In this document: positions 32,981 to 44,249 of the stretch, piece by piece
Layout of the letters: each line of letters opens with the position of its first letter
Numbering within the stretch: position 1 is the stretch's first letter
Assembly: GCF_932294415.1 (NCBI RefSeq)
Contig: NC_065543.1
Location: 42,740,277 to 42,804,276 of the forward strand
Reading direction: 5' to 3'
DNA: 64,000 bases
Source of the DNA: Quercus robur
Taxonomy: Eukaryota; Streptophyta; Magnoliopsida; Fagales; Fagaceae
Position numbers and translations under genes: made by a program
Notes under the pieces: generated by a model
What the model was told of the DNA's origin: nothing
The model's database searches: none
What the model saw: only the letters and a program-made list of their open reading frames with translations

Positions 32981-33702
32981 TCCCAATCATTTTTGTTGAA
33001 GTAGATTTGGAAGGAACGTCTCGACCACATGATGATGCCTTGGTGGTGACTTCACAGATTGGTGGATTCTTAGTGAAAAGAGTCATGGTAGATCAAAGGA
33101 GTGGGGCTAAGATCATGTACCCCAATCTATATAAGGGGTTAGAGTTAAAGCCAGAGGATTTGAGTAAGTATGACACACCGCTAGCGGGATTTGATGGGAA
33201 AGTAGTAATACCTAAGGGGCATATAAAACTCTCTGTAATATCTAAGGGAAAGGAAGTCGAGGTAAATTTCATAGTGGTTAATGCTTTTTCACCATACACT
33301 GCAATTTTAGGACAGCCTTGGATTCATGCTATGGAGGCAGTACCTTTTACATTGCACCAGAAGATCAAATTCCCAACTAAAGATGGGGTTGCTACGGTGT
33401 GAGTCGACAAAAAGTTAGCAAGACAGTGCTTGATGGTTGCAATAAACGATGAGATTAAACAAAGGGACCAAGTTGAAATGGAGCAGTTATATCAATTACA
33501 GGGCACCAAAAGCCTATCAGGGGTAGACAGCATGGAGGAATTAGTTCAGGTGCAAATATTGCCTTATACTAATAAGTACTTTCTGATAAGGAAAAGTCTG
33601 CAAGTAGAAGATCGGGTAGAAGTTCATCTGTCATTAATACAAAATTTGGATGTGTTTGCATGGAATCCGTACAAAGTGCCGGGGGGGGGGGGGGGGACTT
33701 GA
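32981..33702 (+). pseudogene. Tat1 aspartic protease and start of pol
   Basis: VPIIFVEVDLEGTSRPHDDALVVT leads into a protease core: VDQRSGAKIMYPNLYKGL holds the catalytic Asp followed by QRSG where QGSS is usual. LAGFDGKVVIPKGHIKL and AILGQPWIHAM follow. A stop lies at 33400-33402; the linker frame then continues (SMEELVQVQILPYTNKYFLIRK) to NPYKVPGG, where a run of 16 G (33681-33696) destroys the frame. Confidence 0.8.
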
Positions 33703-35531
33703 CTTTCATTACACATCGGTTGAATGTAGATCCTCTAGTCACGCTGAAAAAGCGAAAGCCGAGGAGATCGACAAAGCTACACATGGAAGTAGTGAAGGTG
33801 GAAGTGAAGAAATTGAAGTAGGCAGGAGCCATCAAGGAGGTGTTTCTCCTCGAGTGGTTATCTAATACGATGGTGCTGAAGAAGAAAAATGGGAAATGGA
33901 GAGTTTGTGTTGATTTTACCGATCTCAACCGAGTGTGCCCGAAGGACTCATTCCCTGTACCAAAGATAGATCAGTTGATAGATGCTACAATTGGACACAA
34001 GGCAATGAGCTTTCTAGATGCCTTTCAAGGTTATCATCAGATCACTTTAATACTTGAGGATCAAGAGAAAACCTCTTTCATTACGCCCAAGGGTAATTAC
34101 TATTACACAATGATGCCTTTTGGTTAAAGAATGCAAGGGCAACGTACCAACGAATGGTTACTCGGATGTTCAAGGAGCAAATCGGTGAAACGGTAGAAGT
34201 TTATATTGACGACATGGTGGTGAAGAGTAGAAGAAATGAAGAGCACGTTCCTAATCTGGTAGAAGTTTTTGAAATATTGAGGCAACATAAGTTATGCCTC
34301 AATGCAGACAAATGCGTCTTCAACGTGGGGACGGGTAAGTTTTTGGGTTACATGATAACTACACGGGGAATAGGGGTCAACCCCGATCAAATTTCGAAAA
34401 TTCGAGAGCTCAAACCACCCACTAACCCTAAAGAAGTGCAAAAACTCATTGGGATGATTGTCGCCCTGAATAGGTTCATTTCAAGGTCAACGAATCGGTG
34501 TAGACCTTTCTTTCAATTGTTGAAGAAGTGGAAGGGTTTTCAGTGGATGAAGGAATGTGATACGGTGTTCAAAGACTTGAAGTCTTATTTGGCTAGCCCG
34601 CCTACTTTATCTCAACTCGAGCCCAAAGCAGATTTGTATATGTACTTGGCGGTTTCTGACCATGCGATGTGCTTAATATTGCTAAGACATCAGGAGGGGA
34701 TCCAAAGACCAATGTATTATCTCAGCAAAACATTGGTGGATGCAAAAACTCGGTATTTGCCATTAGAAAAAATGGCATTAGCGTTGGTGCATACTACAAG
34801 GAAGCTGCCACATTATTTTCAAGCCATACAATGTGGGCACTAACCGAGTACCCCCTACAATCACTTTTGAGAAGGTCAGATTTCACTAGAAGGATAGCTA
34901 AATGGGGAACCAAGCTTGGGATGTTTGACATACGGTATAAGCCGAGGAATTCTATTAAGGGTCAGGTGTTAGCAGACTTTGTAACTGAATTCATCGCCGA
35001 AGCAAGAGTTCCCGTTAGGATATGATATGCCAAATTATGGTTAAGAAATGGTGCATGTATATGGACGCTGCGTCTAATACAAGAGAATTTGGGATCGAGG
35101 TTGTAATGATATCTCCAAAGAGATTACGATTGGAAAAATCACTAAGATTAGGTTTTCGCACTTCAAAGAACGAAGCTGAGTACGAAGCTCTCATTTTCGG
35201 TCTCAGGGCGGTCCAGAAGCTTGGTGCCAAGGAAGTTGAGGTATTCTCGGACTAGAAATTAGTGGTAAGTCAAATTGAAGGGAGCTTTGAGGCAAAGGAT
35301 GCCCGTATGCAGCAGTACTTGAAGTTGTTCGGGGCCCTACGAACAGCTTTCCAAAAAGTAAGTGTGGTCAGGATACCGAGAAGTCAAAATATTCATGCTG
35401 ATTCATTGGCCACTTTGGTTTTGTCGTCGGATGAATGTATTCCCCTAATGATCTATGTAGAGTTATTGGAGCATCCGATAATAAAGCATCATGCGATTGT
35501 AGCATTAACTACAGTGCCTAAACCAAGCTAG
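33703..35531 (+). pseudogene. Tat1 reverse transcriptase and RNase H regions
   Basis: RT motifs WRVCVDFTDLNRVCPKDSFPVP, FLDAFQGYHQI and YYYTMMPFG are followed by a one-base loss (34128) and then TYQRMVTRMFKEQIGETVEVYIDDMVVKS with the catalytic YIDD intact. The RNase H linked to RT includes YYLSKTLVDAKTRYLP and, in another frame, RIAKWGTKLGMFDIRY. A second RNase H-like region (MYMDAASNTREFGIEV, NEAEYEALIFGLRAVQ, stop at 35254) is the additional RNase H typical of Tat elements. Several frameshifts are present. Confidence 0.82.
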
Positions 35532-36766
35532 ATGGATCCTTATATTTTGTTCTTGTCTGATGGATCTTTGCCGACTGATTTGAAAGAGTTAGAGAAAGTA
35601 CAAAGAACGTCAGCTCATTTCTGGTTTTCCAAGGACAAAAAGTTACATCGACGTTCATTTGGGGGTCCTTATTTGTTATGTCTTCATCCAAACAGAGTCA
35701 CCAAACTTCTAGCTGAGCTGCATGAAGGGATATGTGGTGGACATTCGAGACGAAGGTCTCTATCTCACTGAGCTATGACCCAGGGATTTTGGTGGCCGAG
35801 TATGTAGCGAGACACGGCCAACTATGTTAAAAAGTGTGACCAATGCCAGAGTAATGCCCCTATCATTCCTGAACCGGGTGGAAAACTGAACCCGGTCACT
35901 AGCCCTTGGCCCTTCACACAATGGGGTCTGGATATAATCGGACCATTCCCTCAGGCTATGGGAAACAGGAGTTTTGTATTGGTTGCTACTGATTATTTCA
36001 CAAAATGTGTGGAAACCGAAACCTTGGCGAACATTAGGGATGTGGATGTGAAGAAATTTGTGTGGAAAAACATCGTCACAAGGTTCGGGGTACCCCAAGT
36101 GCTAATTTCGAATAATGGACTGCAATTTGACAGTAAAGCCTTTTGGGAGTACTATAGTAATCTAGGAATAATTAAGAGGTATTCATCACTAACTTATCCC
36201 TAGAGCATGGACAAGCGAAAGTAACAAATAAGACAATAATGAATGGTTTGAAAAAGAGGCTGGAAGGGGCGAAACGAAATTGGGCCGAGGAATTGCCGAA
36301 CGTTTTGTGGGCCTATCAAACTAGACCGAGAAGGTTAACAGATGAGATTCCCTTCTCTATGATATACAGAGCAGAGGTAATAACACCAATTGAGACCAAC
36401 TTGTCAAGCATGAGAGTTGCAGATTTCTTACGAAGCGATAATGACACTCGAATGGTCGAGAATTTAGACTTCTTGGAGGAAAGATGAGACATGGCATCTG
36501 TCCAGCTTGCTGATTATCAACAGAAGTTGGCCCGAGGGTATAATAGGAATGTAAAGCCTAAGGAATTTGTAGCAGGAGACCTTGTTTTGTGGAAAGCAAT
36601 GGGGAATATGAAAGATCAGAGTGCGGGGAAGCTTACCTCGAATTTGGAAGGACCCTATCGAGTGACTGTCGTAGCTGGGACAGGGGCTTATTACTTGGAG
36701 GATATGGAAGAAAGACCTTTACCCCAACCATGGAACATTTGTAATCTGAAAAAGTATTACCTGTAA
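35532..36766 (+). pseudogene. Tat1 integrase with two catalytic residues lost
   Basis: HEGICGGHSRRRSLSH and CDQCQS form the zinc-binding part. The core has WGLDIIGPFP (first Asp present). ISNNGLQFDS has Asn at the second catalytic Asp (GAT to AAT), and GQAKVTNKT has Lys for the catalytic Glu (GAA to AAA). The C-terminal part ends with AYYLEDMEERPLPQPWN and a stop at 36764-36766. The equivalent region of Tat2 is intact, which makes the losses easy to see. Confidence 0.85.
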
Positions 36767-36865
36767 ATGTGGAATGGAAATTGTAAGATGTGTTTCAGGT
36801 TGTAAATGAGCTTGAATAGAGAATATGCAATGAAGTCAATTGTTACATTATGTGTTGTTAAATAG

Positions 36866-37230
36866 TTTAACAAATTTTTCTAAGGACAGAAACCTAACCT
36901 CGGCTTGACTCCAGTCACCGACTAGGTGGAAACTTTAATGAATTTTTCTAAGAATAGAAATCTAGTATCGGCCTAACTCTGATCACTCACCAGGTAGAAA
37001 CCTTAATGAATTTTGCTAAGGACATAAATCTAGCCTCAGCCTGACTCCGGTCACAAACTAAGTGGAAACCTTAAAAGATTTTTCTAAAGACAAAAACCTG
37101 GCCTCTGCCTGACTCCGGTCACCGACCAAGTAGAAACCTTAATGAATTTTTCTAAAGATTGAAACCTAGCCTCGATCTGACTCAGATCACTAATCAGGTG
37201 GAAGGCTTAACAAAATATTCTATGGATAAG
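36866..37230 (+). repeat. 68-bp tandem repeat after Tat1 pol (about 5.4 copies)
   Basis: The word TTCTAAGGACA or variants recurs at a constant 68-bp step (the C of 'ttcta' at 36880, 36948, 37016, 37084, 37152, 37220). Each unit also carries 'gaaacctagcctcggcctga' and 'aggtggaaacct' variants. It starts about 100 bp after the pol stop. Its reverse complement is clearly related to the 70-bp repeat of Tat2. Confidence 0.88.
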
Positions 37231-37476
37231 AACCCTATTCATCGACTAGTAAAATAAAATAAAAAAAGAAATTAACAAACTCCTCCCTAGAAATAAAGAC
37301 TATCTTAATAAGAAGGGCCTCAGTTGAAATGGCTCATTGTTTGAATCTGTAGTCCAAGGGACTATAATTAATAAACCCATCGGGCATGGAATGGGAAAAT
37401 GTTGCATGTGTGTTACCAATCATTCACACTTGGGATTTCTTGAAGTACGATAGCACGATTCCACTTTGTATGTATG
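37231..37476. other. Tat1 spacer
   Basis: No gene is seen. It ends in GTATG, the target duplication of solo LTR D. Confidence 0.5.
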
Positions 37477-38848
37477 TGGGTTCTTTTTTTTAGGACACAA
37501 GCCCAAGTAGAAACAAGGATCCTGGGCCTAATACTGGTTGTTTTAAGGGGTTGGACTTCATTCACCGCGGGTTATTGGGCTGATTTCGAACCAAATGGTG
37601 CACAGAGCACGAATCCTACAACACATACATGCTAACAAACAAGAAATATATGCATTGAACAGCAAGAAACAACAAAGGAACGAAGTGGTAAAGAAAGACA
37701 CAAAATAAAGCGTTAAGGATCCTTAAAACAATGTAAAATATTCTATTACTTTCTTAATTATGTAATACACTATGCTCACATGGACGTGTTACAAGGTCCA
37801 AATAAGTTCAAATATCACAAACTTAGATGGCTCTTCATGCATCTAAGACTTACAAAGTTTAAATCCCTTTGAATCCAAGTGTGTTCTCTAGTGGCTGTTT
37901 GAGGATACCGAGCGATATTTCCCTCTCTTTTCTCTCTTTTTTTGAATTCTAACATAATTTTCTCAATGATTTTACTCTAATTCACTGTTGCTGAATGCCC
38001 TTTCACTGTTGGTTGTTGCCCCTTATATAGTGTAATCCTAAGGTTTCCAGGGAACCAATAATTCCTTCCATTTGCTCCCCTAGGTACCAGAGCCACTGTT
38101 GTGCCAGCATTATTGGTGGCTGGTCCTTTCCTCATTTCTCATTATTTTCTTTTTTCGGGATTTCTTCTTCAAAAGCCTCTAGCTGACTTTCTATTTTTGG
38201 GGGGGGGGGGGGGGGTCCTAGAAAGCTGGTTTTTTGTTCTTTCCTTCTCCAATGTTTCTAGGTTCCACTTTTTCAAACCCACCTTTTGGCTGCCTTCCCT
38301 TTTGTCATTTTTCCCAGGTGAGCTGATTCCTTTTCTACTAGGTTGAAAGATCGCAAGCCTCCTCTCTTTTTGGTTCTTATTCATGGGTTCCCCGAGGTAC
38401 CAAGGCTCTTGTTCATGAGTTACTGGTTCCCAAGCCCTCTGACTTCTTTTCTGCGTCATTGGGTGGCTGATAGGGATATGTCTGTTCTTGTTCCTTGTGT
38501 TTCTCGGCACCCCCCCTGAACTGTCTTAATCCACCCTGGCTTTATTGCATGTCCCGAGGATCCCATGCTCCTGGGAATCCTCAGGTATCCCGGCCCAATT
38601 CTTTCCTTGGGCTCCCCAGCGATTTTTGTCCTTGGTGTGCTAGGCTTTCTTCTTCCCTTTGTCTCATGAGATCTGAAACTTACCCATTCATAGATTTGGG
38701 TTCTTACTTATAATCCTTAATGGGTTTGGGCTTCTCCCCCCCTTTTCTTTATTGAAGGCCCAAATACTTTACTTTTTTTTTTCTATAGTGCAATCCTTTG
38801 TGCTATTTTGGGCCTTGGTGCAATATTGGGATTTTTTAGACCTCAACA
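37477..38848 (-). mobile_element. Solo LTR D inserted in Tat1
   Basis: Read on the minus strand it starts TGTTGAGGTCTAAAA (from 38848) and ends AAAGAACCCA (at 37477). It is flanked by GTATG at 37472-37476 and 38849-38853, a perfect 5-bp duplication. On the minus strand a TATA box 'ctatataagg' lies near 38022-38031. Length is 1372 bp with no coding frame. A 17-G run lies at 38199-38215. The family is not identified. Confidence 0.72.
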
Positions 38849-38853
38849 GTATG

Positions 38854-39335
38854 AAAAGGGTTTGGTCATGCAATCACACTTTAATTGGAGCATTACAACA
38901 ATGTGAAGAACAAATTAAATGTTACAAGGAAATAAAGTGGAGCAATAAGCAAACAATTTAACTAAAGAAGTTCAAACATTCAATATTAAGTAAACTAAAT
39001 AAAGTTTAATACACGAATAAAATATCACTTGGCTAGATACAAAAAAGTTTGGCTAGCCCTACAAAAAAGTAGAAAATGGTTCAACAAGTCAAGTGGTCGG
39101 TTCTCAAGGCACGATAGGGGTGGTTGTGGGAGCTTCACAGGCAATTGAAGGGACCAAACTAGGGGTTGATTAGGGGGCGTCTTGCTTCTCGATGGCAATG
39201 GCTGTAGTCAGGTTCTCCTCATTAATCACCACCACATGAGAATCAATTTGTTAGGACAACTCCCTCATGCTAGGGCTGTCCTTCCCTTTCATCAGGGTCC
39301 CCAGATTGATCATCGGCTTGAACTTCTATAGGATG
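38854..39335. other. Tat1 spacer downstream of the antisense gene remnant
   Basis: AT-rich to 39060, then minus-strand sequence with fragments that may be the end of the antisense gene (compare the C-terminus at 59800-59990). No intact frame is seen. Confidence 0.45.
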
Positions 39336-42103
39336 TTAATTGGGCAAAGCAATTTGATTGGCATCTCTGAAAAGGGAGGTGTCAGGGAGACTGATCCCAT
39401 TCATCACTACCATCCAACCTTCCGCAAATCTGAATTTTCGAGCCTGAAAGACGATTGCCCTTGCTGAGTTTTCGGCATCCTTGATTCCCATGTTATAAAA
39501 TACTTGCTCACAGTTCTTCATTGTCTCTTTTAAGTGAGCAAGTTCTTTGTCATGGGCGGAGACAATGCTAGAAACCTCAGCAAGCTCGACTTTGGCCTCA
39601 TCGAGCTTCCCTTGCAAGTCCTCAGCCTTCTTATCAGCCAGTTCCCAAGCCCTTTCCATGGTGGTCACCCAACATTCAACCGCGTTCAGCTTTAGGGTCT
39701 TCTCATTCAAGCTGGCCTCAGCAACTTGATTCAAAGCCTTCTCTTTGCCGGCTTCCTCCATCATGCCGTTTAACCGACCCTCTACCATATGGGTTAGTTG
39801 GGCAACCTGGGACGATAACGGAGATGATAGGGAAAAATCAGTGTGATCCAAGTATTAACACTTATAAAATTGGAAAATGTAAAGATATAATAATAATGAG
39901 ATGATAACAAATGGGGAATAAGTATACTCACGGTTATAGTGAGCTACTTCAACTTCAGGACAATGTCTTCGTCTTGATAATCCACGTAATGGTCCAAATT
40001 AATAAGCAACAATAGAGCCTTGCAAAGGTATCAAAGGCTTGTCCCCCAAGGCCATTCCTCCAAGTCCGAACATAGGAGTCAATGAGCAGAACTTTGTCTC
40101 CCAGTTGAAAGTTGCACTCCCATCCAGAAATGGAGGTTGAAGAAGTAGAGGCCACGTAGGATCCAATCATAACTGGTTGACTAACAAGCCAAACCCCTTA
40201 AGGGGTTTCCTCGGGTTGTGGAGTCAGTGCAGTATCCATAGCAGTAGTGGGGGGCTGGTCAGTAAGAGAGGTACCAGACTTAGTAGTAAGGTCGTCAACT
40301 GCCCTCTTCCTCTTCCTGCATTGATGTGGTGCAAGGGGGGATTGGCTTGCTTAGGAATCAGTTGAGGGGCAACCTGTCCCCTGACTGGATGTGCTGCCGG
40401 GAACCAATGTTTGAGAGCCATATTGCGCCGTTGAACCATCCCCGCGGTTAGGGGTGTCCAACAGCAACCAATACTCGACCCACTTAGCTAACCCGTCCGA
40501 TCCGGCCCGAGAACTAGCTGACCCGACACCAATGACTGTCGGTGGTGGGTCTTTGCCTCCAAAATCCGAAAACCTTAGGTCAGTTGGCGGGTTTTCTCCC
40601 CAAAACCCGAAGAAACCCAACCAAACCAATAAAAGAGCAATTTCTGACGAAATTTTTTAGATCCAACAAGATCTCAGCTAGATCCATGGAATCTCCACTG
40701 GATTTGGTGAGATCTCACTAGATTTGGCGAGATCTTGCCGAATCTGGTGAGATTTCACCAAGTCCGGGGATAACCCAATGAAAATCCAACAAAAATATCA
40801 CCAATTTTTTGCCCATTTCGCCATTAACTGGCCGGATTTTGGCTGATTTTGAGATCTCCAACTCCGACCGAACTAACCACCATCCGTTGAAGGTAAGATC
40901 CACTCGATCCGATCAGCCACTCTGGTCGGCGACAAGTTGAAATTCTGGCCATCCGATCTGGTCAGGTCAGTTCCGGGTTGGGCACAAACCCGACCCGTGG
41001 ACAGGCCTACCCACGATCAAATTAGTGGGGACTAGAGTGTTTACAGTAGAGGCTTCAATCGGAATATGCACCGCTCGACCGTGAAAAACCATGTCGCCCA
41101 AACCATCCCAAACCAGTTCAAGTGAGTTTTCTCGAACTATTCTAGGCCCTTGATGTCTAGCTTCCCCATTAGTAAGCTTGCGTGGCAGGAATCCAAGCAA
41201 CCAAACGTCAAGATAGGACAAAAGGGGGCTTCCAACTATTAAAGCTCCCTAAAAGTCTTGATAGCTAGTAAACGAAGGCACTCAATCAAGAATCAAGTGA
41301 GAGGCTCTTAGTTGCCCATTGTAGTGCACAAATATTTCTGAGCACAAGACAAAGTTCAGCTCCTGAGCTCATACAACGCTCAGGTCAAGTTTGAACCTTT
41401 TGGAGTCTACAATAGGGAACAACGAACAAAGTTAACAAAAATACGTATGGCAATAGTAAAACACCGAATGTATGAACAAAAAAAAAAAAAAAAAAAAAAA
41501 GCGACAACAACAACAAAGAGAGAGAGAGAGATAAAAGAAAATTTAAAGTGAAAATGCACACTACAGGGTCATACTAAAGAATCAGAAAAGAGGGTGCCGA
41601 CCTATCTGGCGGGAAGAGGTCAAACAGATGAGTTCTCCGTTGAGCTAGTTCCCGCTCACTCTCACGAACTCCCCCGCAGAGTTCCTATTGGAATCGGGGA
41701 GACAAGATATCAACCTAACCATGGTATTTTGGGTTTGAAGGTAATACCCGTTCCTTAGGCTTCCCTAAATAGCACAAAGGAAGTTAATGCCATGGTGTGT
41801 AAGGTTTAGGTCGTACAGTCGATTAAGATGCCCCATATAGTTTACTACCCTATAAAAGTTAGGCAAACATTGGTTGGGGCTAAGCCCATAAAAACTAAGA
41901 GTTCTAAGTTAAAGGGGATCTATTGAAAATCTAACCCCACCCTCTAGTATTGACATTAAAGGAAAAAGGACCATATGAGGCAATCTTTGGTCTTCTATAT
42001 CTCCCTCGTGACAATATGGTATTTTCACGCCACGAAGGATATTAAACCTAGTCTTGAAGGATTCTACGTCTGCATTTATGTTTAAAAGGTACGAAAAACC
42101 CAT
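39336..42103 (-). pseudogene. Tat1 antisense gene remnant (gypsy-type transposon ORF)
   Basis: Three blocks are homologous and collinear with the intact antisense gene of Tat2. First is 42103-41909 (MGFSYLLNINADVESF to FPLMSILEGGVRFSIDPL). Second is about 41221-41160 (SYLDVWLLGFLPRKLTNGEA). Third is 39851-39336, a coiled coil ending YNMGIKDAENSARAIV, EGWMVVMN and DTSLFRDANQIALP. Stops and indels separate them. The N-terminal block corresponds to the plant domain filed as PF04195 ('putative gypsy type transposon'). Introns are expected by analogy with Tat2. The strand is opposite to gag and pol. Confidence 0.8.
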
Positions 42104-42300
42104 CTTTTCCTATTAAGATAACTATGAAAGAATGAGAATAAAAGAAACAGGAGAAAGAAGACTTACTGAGTAACTTCTTGATAAAAGGGGTGGTCTCAGG
42201 AGAAATTTAAGGGCTCAGGAAGAAAGAGTAAGAATGATTCTAAATTTGAAAGTAACCAAAGAAAGTTATAAATGAGAAGGATGACAGTATTTATAGGGAA
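42104..42300 (-). promoter_or_regulatory. Promoter and 5'-UTR intron remnant of the Tat1 antisense gene
   Basis: On the minus strand a TATA box 'tataaata' (42295-42288) lies about 185 bp before the ATG at 42103. A donor CAGTAAGTCTTC (near 42170) and an acceptor 'gaaaag' ending directly at the ATG outline a short 5'-UTR intron. Tat2 has the same order and nearly the same distances. Confidence 0.6.
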
Positions 42301-42580
42301 AAAGGTCATTTAATGTAACTGCAAAACAACTAATCAATACTTACCGTTGTTTCTACTCATGCGTGCCTTGGTAATCAAAGCGCCAGATATCAAGACCGTT
42401 CGATGTGTCAAATGCTGCCACGCGTTCACAAAGAGCAAGCTGTCAAGTCTGCTGTATTAATGGAGTGACGTTTTGTCTTCCTGGGGTATAACTGTCATTT
42501 TTGAAAAGCTTAGCTGAGCATCAAGGCAGGAATCCCTGATCCTATCCCCACTTCGTGAAAATAGGATTATGGGGGGTTAT
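42301..42580. other. Tat1 sequence between antisense promoter and 3' LTR
   Basis: No gene is seen. It ends with the purine-rich ATTATGGGGGGTTAT before the 3' LTR, the probable polypurine tract. Confidence 0.6.
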
Positions 42581-43293
42581 TGTGGGGGGTTTGGGCCCAG
42601 AAAATCAGTATCAACCCACTTAACTAAGCCCAAGATCGACCTAAGTAGCCAAAGCCAGCCCATAAGATGGAAGTGGACCTCAGACCCAATTGGGGTGAGC
42701 CCAGCCCGACAACACATGTATTAGGACATAGAAATTATCATTTGAGGGAATCCCATAGTGCTCAGCCTACTACTAATTGATAAGGTGATGGGAAATCGAT
42801 GAAGAAATGATTAAACCAAAGTCGATTGCCGAGAATTGTTAGTGCCTTTGGGGAACTCGCTACCGAAAGCTATTTGGCATTTGGAACAAGTTTCAAGAGA
42901 ATCCTCAGAAGGCATGATGGTTTCTTGGGATTCTAGCAAAAGTGGAGATGCATGAGAATTAGTAAAACAATAATGATTAGTATCCCACTAAAGAGAGACT
43001 GTATAAGGAGAGGGAAGTTAGACAAGGGGGGCTGGTTGAAAAAAAACTGGAATAACTAGGAAAAATTAGGAAAATAGTAGAAACAAAGAGAGGGGGTGTG
43101 AGTAAAAAAGGAAGAAGAAGAAATACCAAAGGGTGAGGTGTGTAGGTCTAAAAGTTCACAGAAAAGATACAAATTGGACTAAGTTGGTGTTTGGAGCCAT
43201 ACCCATAGGATTGTTAAGAAACCCACTAATAAATAAATTGGGGGCCCAAATCCTTTGCCCAAGACAATTGCTCTCATAGGTTTGGGGACCATA
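42581..43293 (+). repeat. Tat1 3' LTR
   Basis: It starts TGTGGGGGGTTTGGG and ends GGACCATA, the final CA having changed to TA; 713 bp. It is followed at once by a (TA)n run (about 43291-43317) and a (GA)n run (43317-43345), so the target duplication cannot be read. Confidence 0.85.
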
Positions 43294-43346
<53 letters not shown>

Positions 43347-44241
43347 AATACACGGTATGCGTATAATACATTAAGTATACGGGCGGGTATAGATTGGTAT
43401 CTTTTTAAAAAGTACGTTTCAAAAATTCGTCAAAAAAATACGAAAAAGGAAAATACACAGTACGTGTATAGTACGAGTATAATACGTTTATATTTTAAAA
43501 TATCATAATAAAAATACGAAAAAAATTAAGCATATAATTTTTTAAAGATAAATGAAATAATTCAATATATAGAAAATTCTCAACAATTTAATTGAAATAA
43601 TATACTTAATAAAAGAGTTAGGGGGGGGGGGGGGGAATGTAAAAGAAATAAGACATATTGAAAAGAGAAATGTTATGTCTAAAATATTTTCATAGCAAAT
43701 TCAAAGTGGCAAATTATTATTGCTTGTTACGAATGGACAAAAAAGTAATTTAAGTTGTGGATTTAAATTAGAATCAATAATAACTTATCATCTATGATTT
43801 GTTATGAAGTAAAATTTTTAGGTACTCCCAAAGTATAGTAAAATAGTTTTCCCTCCTTGCACATTGATAGTGAACTCCACTATGAATTTAATAAGTGGAC
43901 CTCATCATGAATGTGAGAAACCATTCACCATATTTTAAGAGTATCTAAGAATTATTCTATTGTGAAAATATTGTGAACTTAATCAATTTTTTATATTAAA
44001 TTGGAAGAAAGTAAAAGAGATTTAATGATTGTCAAATTTTTTTATTTTGATTTTGATTTTGATTTTTTTTAAGAGATTTTTTTTAAGAGATTTTTTTTTT
44101 TTTTTTTTTTTTTGGAAGAGATAAATGGCAACTTTTGACTACTCCAACACTGCTAGCTTTCTAAACTTTTTGAACTTTGTGAATTTTTGAGTCTTTGACG
44201 TCCAGGCAATAATTGCTTTATCCTTCAAACGATTATTTAGC
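43294..44241. other. Intergenic, AT-rich
   Basis: It holds the (TA)n-(GA)n compound microsatellite, a 15-G run (43621-43635) and T-rich tracts near 44090-44115. No gene is seen. Confidence 0.6.
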
Positions 44242-44249
44242 ATAGTAAC

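Larger units (their letters stand above)
18624..43293 (+). mobile_element. Tat1: old Tat-like Ty3/Gypsy element with nested insertions
   Basis: LTRs at 18624-19343 and 42581-43293, a Tat/Athila-style primer-binding site, gag, aspartic protease, RT, two RNase H regions and integrase lie on the plus strand. A 68-bp tandem repeat and an antisense gene remnant occupy the space between pol and the 3' LTR. Three other insertions lie inside: a solo LTR (20919-32975) containing element B (23000-32149), and a second solo LTR (37477-38848). The element is heavily mutated. The antisense gene, the extra RNase H and the 3' minisatellite are known or expected traits of the Tat lineage. Confidence 0.85.
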
